Assembly: GCA_037349105.1 (NCBI GenBank)
Contig: JAYJMM010000095.1
Location: 1,984,001-2,048,000, forward strand
Length of the DNA stretch: 64,000 bases
Source: Limnomonas spitsbergensis
Lineage: Eukaryota; Chlorophyta; Chlorophyceae; Chlamydomonadales
Direction: 5' to 3'
The position numbers and the translations under genes are program-made. Shown one piece after another: positions 57,901 through 64,000 of the stretch. The notes beneath the pieces were generated by a model, which searched no databases, was not told the origin of the DNA, and saw only the letters and a program-made list of their open reading frames with translations. Each line of letters starts with the position of its first letter. Positions within the stretch are counted from its first letter, which is position 1.

Positions 57901-60900
57901 ATGCATAATTGCATATACTGCTCTACCGCAGTCTGTCCAAGTAGGGCGCAAAAATAATGGCATGGTGATGTAATCCTGCTGCATGTACTTCTGTACCGCA
58001 GGCTGTCCAAGCAGTACACTGATATGACGTACGTTGGCGGGGGAACTGTACCCAGGGACAAAGTCGTAGAGCTCAACACTCTGGTATGAATGGATGTCGG
58101 GGCTCAGGGTTGAAAAGCCATAGATACCTGAACCCCAACAAGTAGCTAGAGCTCAGCACCCTGGTCTGAATGGAGGTTATGGTAAAGGGTTTAGAAGGCC
58201 CTAGACACCTGCATCCTAATGACTTATAAGAGCACAATACTCTGGTATGAAGAATATAATGTAACGTAGGGTTCAGGGCTTTCAAAGCTGCTGATATCCT
58301 CCCTCCCTGTATACCCAATGCAGCGTACTCATGGGGATGCACTGCCTCCCCAGCCCCTTCCCCTTCCCTTCCCCTCCTCTTCCACTCCCCTTCCACTTCT
58401 TCCCTGCTGATGCTGTTCTTTATGGCTCCATGTGAATCCCCCCCACCGCTGATGCTGCTGTTTTCCAGCTCCGCCATGAGTACCCCTCCCCAAGCTGCTG
58501 CTAATACTTCCCGTTCCTCCTGCCCCCTCCATTATATCTCCCGCTTGTAGGCGGTGGAGGTGGCTCATAGGGCTGTCGATGCCGACCCTGAGAATGTGTT
58601 GGGACTCATTGAGTGATGTGTGAGCAGAAGCCTACCCTTGTCTCCCCTCCTCCCTCCTCATGTGCCTCTCAGTCAGTCGAGGCGCTGAAGAAGGCGTTGA
58701 GGACGGCCATGAGCATGTGTGAGGATCACTGAGTGTAAGCTGAGGCCAACACTGCCCTTCCCCCCCCTCTCCCTCCCCTGCTGATATGTTGCAGGCGTTG
58801 GAGGTGGCGGAGAAGGCTGTCGAGGCGGACCCTGAGCAGGTGTTGGGTCACATTGCGCTGTGTGTGAGCAAAGGCCGCTTAGCCCTCGTGTCTGATAACC
58901 GCAAAAAGGTGGGTGCGAGGGGTATCAGGATGTGTCTGAGAGGCGCAAAAAGGTGGGTGCGAGGGGTATCAGGATGTGTCCGAGAGGCGCAAGCCGGTGG
59001 GGGTAAGAGTGGGCAGCTTGGGTACCAAGATGTGTCTTGAAGCAGCAAAAATGTTAGGGGCAACTGGTTTAAGGTTGGTCAGGTTGGGTCTCAGGATGTA
59101 TCTGTCAACCTCAAGAAGGGGGAGGAGGTTGGATGTCCCAAGGTTGAATAAAATATTCCTTGATCAGAGACCATAGTGGCTGACAGCTATATTTTGCTTA
59201 TCATTTGCTGTGTCTTGAATTGTTTAATTCCTTTGTCCTTCCCTGTCCTCTTCCAGAGACAACTCTTCATGTCGGTGTTCCTTCAAGACCTCTTTCCCAC
59301 CGCCACACATCTCCCGTACAATTCACCAGCATTCCCCACCTCCACCATTCCCCTATCTCTCCAAGACTATCCACCCCCTCAACTCACCCCTCTGAGCCTC
59401 CATTCACCCCCTAATCTACCATTCACACATCCCTCTCACCTCTGAACCCCACCATTCACTTCCCCCCCACACCCTTCAACCTCTGTAGATCCAGCTGGCC
59501 AAGGAGGCCGCCGACGATGCTGCCAATGCTCTGAGGATCGACCCAAACAACGACTTGGCGCACCACCTGATGGGCAGGTGTGACCAGGGGGTGTGACTAT
59601 GTGCATCAGAAAAGAGTAACGGATTGGTTGGTTGGTAATGTAGGATAAGGGATTTCGAATACAAAGAAGGTTTGCACTCCTTCACCTGACCTGGTTTGGA
59701 CTGAAATCCTGAAGGGGTGGTAACGCTGTTGCACAGGGCATGACTTGGATCAGATGTTGGACGTATGCATTTCTTGTGTGTCAAGGACTGGCGCAGCGGT
59801 GCTATTAGCGCTGTAGTACAATGGGATGTGCGTGTTGACTTGTCGTGATCTAAGTTGACAATAGTGATCCCTGACAGTAGTGATCCTTGGTCTCTGTGTT
59901 ATTTTTAGCTGTTGTACACCTCACACTTTCCTCCTCTAGAGGGGAAGGTCGTTTCTTTTTAATCCCACTGGACAGACTGCAGGGTAATGCCTCCTATACA
60001 TGGAGTCCAAAATTCAGGGGGGTCAATGCCCTTCAAACTTACGAGTCCAATTAAAATTTAAATTGAGGCAATGTCGAAGGCTTCCTTCCTCGAGTGCTGT
60101 TTCAGTCACTGTGACACGGCCATATCTGTTTGAATGTGAATTATTAATCCAATTTGAAATTGCGTCATTTGTGTTGCCTTGGATGTGCACCCCCTCCTCG
60201 TCAGTGAGTGGCATTTTAAGTGTTGCGGGAGAATATGTCTGCACGCTTAATTTCAATTTGATTCCCGATGTTAAACACCTTGCAGGTGGCATTTCGAAAT
60301 GGCGCAGATCAATAGCGTCGCACGTACCCTCATCCGTATCTTGTTCGGCACGACGCTCATGCAAGGCACTTTCCAGGTACCCCCAAATCCTGAACCCTAA
60401 ACCCTAGATCTCAACCCTAAAGTCCTAGATCCTGGGTAGCGGTCATGCAAGACACCTACGAGGCACTCCCGCTAGATCATCAACCTAGAGCCTCCACTGA
60501 AAACCTGGTTCATGGATCCTGGACACTGCGCTCATGTATAGCACCTCCTACGTACACTCCCTGGATCCTAACACCTGCAACCTAGATCTTAAACCCTGAT
60601 ACCCAGATCATTGGCCCGGTGCCTTGCACAAGCACCTTCAAAACTCACACTATCACTGCCAAGTTACGCGCAGGATGCAGCATTCCTGCTTGCCTTCAGT
60701 TGTGCTTAAGTTGTGCTCTGTGGGTGTAATGTGAAAAGATCAGCAGGTAGGCACACACCAGACCACATGAAGAGGGCGCCCAGTAGCCCACGGCATATTG
60801 CTGAGGGTGTTTCAGCTACAGTAGAGCTGGCTACGTCACGGCCTACAACCCAGGGGGCCTGGTGCAGCGACCCCTGCTGCTTAGGCCACCTGCCATAGGC

Positions 60901-62219
60901 TGGTTAAGGTTCAGTCCCTATCAGCCTTTTGGTGACTGCAGAGCGGCCTGCTGAATGTAGTGCGGGTCTGGTGCGCAAAACTCTACTTAGGGGCCAGGGC
61001 ATGCCCTCTGCTCCCAACTGGACCGTTACCACTTTGAGCTGCTTCTCGAGATTGGGAAACAGCAACGAAAAAATGCTTCCTACCCCTCACCTGGCCCTTT
61101 AAGTGCATGTGTGTGTGTACTACCTGCAGGAGGCGTTGCAGTTTTACCGTACCGCTGCCGAGCTCAGCCCTGTCAGGGTGATTCACCGTGTGGAGATCGG
61201 CAGAACGTTGCTGAAGGTGAGGGATTCTTTTGTTATTTACCGGTATATGTACCGTCCATACTTTCTTGCCTAAATGGTACTAAGGCACCAGTCTGTCGTA
61301 TCCCTTACAGTTCGCAGCTGTGCCCTGATCAGCTATGCCCTGTCCTGGTATTGGACCCTGAATGCTCACCAGCGGCCCAGTCCTGTCTTGAACCCTAAAG
61401 CCTCACTCCCTGCCCAAGCAGCTGGGAGACCACCAAGGTGCCGTGGAGCATTTTGAGCACGCCTTGGGCATGGAGATAGAGGTGCGGTACAAGGGAGCGG
61501 TGCGAGGAGTATTAGTCATGGAGACAGGGATGTGGTGTACGGAGGCAGTACCAGGGTTTATATAATTCATTGAGATATAGGGGCAGTACAAGGAGGCAGT
61601 ACAAGGAGTTGAAGAGTACTAGTCATGGAGGTAGGGGTGTGGTAAGAGGAGGGAGGGCCCACTTCATAATCCTAAAAACCTAAAAACAATTTAAATTATC
61701 CAACCCAACTGAGGCCCTCTAGAAATAACACGCTTGCATTTCTCCTCACCGCGTTTTACACTTTTTGTTTACTCATTTTGCAATCCTCTAATACCGAGAC
61801 ACGACACAATTTATTGGACATCACTGCGCAGCAAAAGCAGAAGGATGCGTTGCTGCTACCTGGGACCTAAATGATTGGGGATCTCCTCACTGTTTCAAAG
61901 TGTTCATGACCCCTCTCCATGAACAGAAGGCTGCCCAACACCCACAGCATCATCTTCCACACCCCTGCACCAGTTCATTAACCCTGTTTAACCCTCTGGT
62001 TTTACCCTCTGGTTTTACCCTCTGGTTTTACCCTCTGGTTTAACCCTCTGGTTTATCCATCTTAATTGTTTGATAACATGCCCACCCTGCTTTCAGGACA
62101 TCAATGCAAAGCAGGAGCAGGAAGATGCGTTGCTGCTCCTCAACAAGCTCAAGGGGAGCTGCCGCCAGGACTTGTATGTGAAGCCAGCCGCTGCTGTTGC
62201 TGGCATGGCTCTCCCTTGA
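54932..62219 (+). CDS. RMDN: RMDN-family TPR protein (regulator of microtubule dynamics-like), 10 exons
   Basis: Exons: 54932-55588, 55971-56180, 56707-56780, 58002-58083, 58795-58908, 59489-59577, 60286-60376, 61130-61216, 61422-61481, 62097-62219; 528 residues with agreeing phases. Exon 1 is Ser/Thr/Ala-rich and poorly conserved. From exon 3 the RMDN/FAM82 layout is clear: VSYARLSKQYTD, LEVAEKAVEADPEQVLGHI, LVSDNRKKIQLAKEAADDAA, LRIDPNNDLAHHLMGRWHFE, TLIRILFGTT, QEALQFYRTAAELSP, RTLLKLGDHQGAVEHFEHAL. These are helical TPR-like repeats. Animal RMDN proteins associate with microtubules, mitochondria or ER contacts; the algal role is unknown. GRWHFEMAQ in place of the usual GRWC(F/Y).. is a minor change. 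Donors of exons 4, 5, 7 and 9 and the final exon are followed by decayed tandem copies, and exon 5 has two dead copies upstream. Confidence 0.85.
57185..57300 (-). repeat. Dispersed repeat copy in RMDN intron 3
   Basis: Minus-strand copy: CTCAGCTGCATCC, GGCCTACAGCCGAGGGGGCC, TGGTGCTGCAAGCCCTGCTG, CTTGTGCCACCG. Confidence 0.7.
58064..58300. repeat. Tandem copies of the RMDN exon 4 donor region
   Basis: The real end of exon 4 (GAGCTCAACACTCTG|GTATGA) and about 65 bp of intron are followed by two further copies, GAGCTCAGCACCCTGGTCTGA at about 58,148 and GAGCACAATACTCTGGTATGA at about 58,229, with a period of about 80 bp. The third keeps a full GT donor. An acceptor-side partial copy (CTACCGCAGTCTGTCCAAG) lies at 57,922-57,950. 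Confidence 0.85.
58551..58740 (+). pseudogene. Two dead copies of RMDN exon 5
   Basis: Copy 1 (58,551 on, after a TAG acceptor) reads AVEVAHRAVDADPENVLGLIE then a stop, against ALEVAEKAVEADPEQVLGHI of the real exon at 58,795. Copy 2 (about 58,680-58,740) keeps GAGGCGCTGAAGAAGGC..TGAGCATGTGTGAG but is shorter and also meets a stop. Confidence 0.75.
58895..59110. repeat. Tandem copies of the RMDN exon 5 donor
   Basis: The exon 5 end CGCAAAAAG|GTGGGTGCGAGG is repeated exactly at about 58,947 and as CGCAAGCCGGTGGGGG at about 58,988, with weaker copies to about 59,110, period about 45-50 bp. Confidence 0.85.
60350..60650. repeat. Tandem copies of the RMDN exon 7 donor region, with CCCTAA motifs
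   Basis: The real GCTCATGCAAGGCACTTTCCAG|GT is echoed by GTCATGCAAGACACCTACGAGG (about 60,442), GCTCATGTATAGCACCTCCTACG (about 60,531) and GCACAAGCACCTTC (about 60,625), period about 85-90 bp. Degenerate ACCCTAAACCCTAGATC lies between copies. Confidence 0.7.
60790..60960 (+). repeat. Dispersed repeat copy in RMDN intron 7
   Basis: Contains TTTCAGCTACA, GGCCTACAACCCAGGGGGCC, TGGTGCAGCGACCCCTGCTG, CTTAGGCCACC, ATAGGCTGGTTAAGGTTCAG and a terminal GCAGAGCGGCCTGC. It is the fullest copy of the family in the window. Confidence 0.75.
61455..61650. repeat. Tandem copies of the RMDN exon 9 donor region
   Basis: The real ATGGAGATAGAG|GTGCGG is followed by CATGGAGACAGGGATGTGG (about 61,518), CATTGAGATATAGGGGCAG (about 61,568) and CATGGAGGTAGGGGTGTGG (about 61,624). 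Confidence 0.75.
61812..61862 (+). pseudogene. Decayed upstream copy of RMDN exon 10 start
   Basis: GACATCACTGCGCAGCAAAAGCAG followed by GATGCGTTGCTGCT closely matches the real exon 10 start at 62,097 (GACATCAATGCAAAGCAGG). It has lost the AG acceptor. Confidence 0.75.
61980..62056. repeat. 15-bp repeat (CCCTCTGGTTTTA)
   Basis: Five to six copies of a 15-bp unit just upstream of the exon 10 acceptor. Confidence 0.9.
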
Positions 62220-62680
62220 GCAACTGCCACCACCGCCACCAGGGCCACTGCTGCTGCTGCTGCTGCTCCTCATGCTCCGGCTGCTGCCGCTGCTTGGACT
62301 GACACATAACGCCTTTGAGCTTCCATCAGGAGTGGTATGTGAAGCCAGCCCCCCGCCGCCACATGTGCAACTGCTGCCGCTCCATCTGCTACTCTTTCCC
62401 CATCTGCTGCTGGTGCGGTTGCTGCTGCTGGTATGGATCTCCCTCGTTTCAGTGTCAAGGAATTGTACATGAAGCCAGCTGCCGCCACCACCGCTGGTGC
62501 TGCTCCTGTTGCTGCTAGTGCTGGTGATGCTGCTCCTGCTGTTGCCACTGATGTTGCTAGTATGGATCTTCTTGATGCAGCTCCAAGGGCCTCAACCTGA
62601 GGCCAGCTAATGCTTCCGCTGCCCCGCTGCTGCTGCTACTGAAGTACTGCTGCTACTGCTGTTGGCACGAATCCCAGGGA
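62220..62680. repeat. Diverging copies of the RMDN last-exon 3' end
   Basis: The segment GTATGTGAAGCCAGCCGCTGC..GGCATGGCTCTCCCT, which ends the coding region, recurs at about 62,335, 62,465 and 62,590 with GCTGCT-rich spacers, period about 125-130 bp. It forms the 3' UTR. Confidence 0.75.
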
Positions 62681-63640
62681 TCAGTATGGTTGAGAAGATT
62701 TCGGATTTCAGAGTACAGAATTTTGGAGCCAGAGGTGGTGGATTTTAAACTCGGAGGATTTTGGGATCCGGTGCCAGGATGTGATGATGTGTGACATCTT
62801 CCAAAAGCTAAGGGGTCCATTCAAGGGACAGTGAGTGGGAGAGCAGGAGAGGCGCGTGCACAAGTAGGGGGAGAGGGAGGAGAGGGAGGGGATGGAGGAG
62901 CAGATGCGGAAGATACATATGACGCTCAAGGCACTCCAGATGTAGTGGCTGTATGCAACGGATAGCCACTGAAAGGTCAATGGCCGTGCTTAGTTTGCGA
63001 GGTGACCTGAATCGTTAGCTGTGCATTTACGTATGACGGGTAGGGCCGGCAGGTGGCCCATCAGCCCATGTTGCGCAATGTGTACAAATCGTGTATGTTA
63101 TAAATTTATCATCCATCTCAAGTGACAGGCCATGCGCACATCCTCTCCTGAGGCAAAGTTTCACATGGATTTATGTGTTGTTGTTACCGGTTAGTACAGG
63201 CAGGTATACTCTGCAGTTTGAGGTAGTCTTGGAGTTTTTGTCAGGCTGGCACTGCAGTTTACTGATCATGGGATCGTGTACATATCTTTTGTTTGTATGA
63301 TAGGATAAGCATATCCCCAGACTGCATGTTGAATGTGTGGACGCATGCTCTATACTTTTGCTTACACGGACCATACATGCCGTGAGCATCCCAGGGGTGT
63401 TTTGCAACGTTGGCACTTCTGAATTGTCTTTCTCAGTATCTGAATAAAGGCGATTCACAACGGCATGACTGATACCGGATTCTTTTGCCCATAGGTGTTT
63501 GCACTGCGTGACATTCCTATCTTTCACGTTTGTAGGGCTGCAATGCACATATTGCTCCCTTGACTCTTAGCTGTCTTTTTGTTTGCCTACGTGGCTGAGC
63601 TTCATTTCAGCATGGCCCAGAGGTGTTATGTAATGCACAT
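62680..63640. other. No gene recognised downstream of RMDN
   Basis: Short unsupported ORFs only. At about 63,607 a GCATGGCCCAGAGGTGTTA motif resembles the retroelement tail motif of the 22-kb region, and another (GAGCTTGGCCCAGACGT) lies at the window end. Confidence 0.4.
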
Positions 63641-63645
63641 ATTGT

Positions 63646-63805
63646 CAAAGGCCGCCTCAGGAGCAGCTTCAAGATGGAGTTTGAGGCGACCCATGAAGGC
63701 CGCCTCATGAGCAGGTACAAGATGGAGTTTGAGGCGACCCATAAAGGCCGCCTCAGGAACAGCTAGAAGATGGGAGTTGGAGACAACCCATGACGGCCGC
63801 CTCAG
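63646..63805. repeat. 48-bp minisatellite (AAGGCCGCCTCAGGAGCAGC...)
   Basis: Three and a half copies of a 48-bp unit containing GATGGAGTTTGAGGCGACCC. The 16-residue repeat seen on the minus strand is its translation. Confidence 0.9.
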
Positions 63806-64000
63806 TTTGTAGTTAGAATGGTTCCCAGGAGAGACTTGCATGGGGATTCTAGCTCTCCAACTTGTCTTGGCCTTTACCGACGGTATCACTTTGGACAGGT
63901 GCCTGCTTTTTGGTTGAGCAATAATTTCCTGTTTTTCTTTTCTCCTTCTCTGACAGTGGGACGCAGTGGGCCGAGTCTTTTGAGCTTGGCCCAGACGTCT

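Overview
The window is nuclear DNA from a eukaryotic green alga, most likely a volvocalean chlorophyte. The signs are short exons split by many GT-AG introns, long Gln/Ala/Pro-rich protein stretches, G-rich minisatellites, a plant-type chloroplast-positioning gene (CHUP1) and an inserted piece of algal mitochondrial DNA (nad1 start, a LAGLIDADG intron ORF, GC-rich palindromes). The organelle-type palindromes recall Haematococcus-like species; that is an inference. No gene is visible from long ORFs alone. I assembled five spliced genes by hand, requiring splice sites and reading phase to agree at every junction.

Layout. 0-3 kb (minus strand): edge-exon candidates and a three-exon DUF6570 (Helitron-associated) gene. 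3.8-5.5 kb: C-rich array and mitochondrial insertion. 6-7 kb: decayed retroelement 3' end. 7,991-14,184 (+): RCL1, 10 exons. 15,502-20,164 (-): RRP46, 7 exons, convergent with RCL1; both act in rRNA maturation. 21-22.6 kb: non-LTR retroelement remnant. 23,753-40,005 (-): a 17-exon gene for a probable plastid-targeted protein with an NTF2/SnoaL-like C-terminal half. Its introns hold the large tandem arrays: 36 bp (30.2-32.8 kb), 15 bp (33.7-34.2 kb), a 26-29 bp G-rich array (35.4-36.0 kb) and a 9 bp array (36.3-37.3 kb). 42,728-53,835 (-): a CHUP1-like chloroplast-positioning gene, 13 exons, about 1,855 residues, with a 1,271-codon Gln/Pro-rich exon. 54,932-62,219 (+): an RMDN-like TPR gene, 10 exons, divergent from CHUP1.

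The most striking observation is a recurring pattern. In all five large genes, short stretches spanning an exon-intron boundary (exon end plus donor, or acceptor plus exon start) are repeated in the adjacent intron as 1-6 decaying copies, about 50-130 bp apart. Some whole exons are also copied and carry stop codons. Introns here seem to grow from copies of their own splice junctions.
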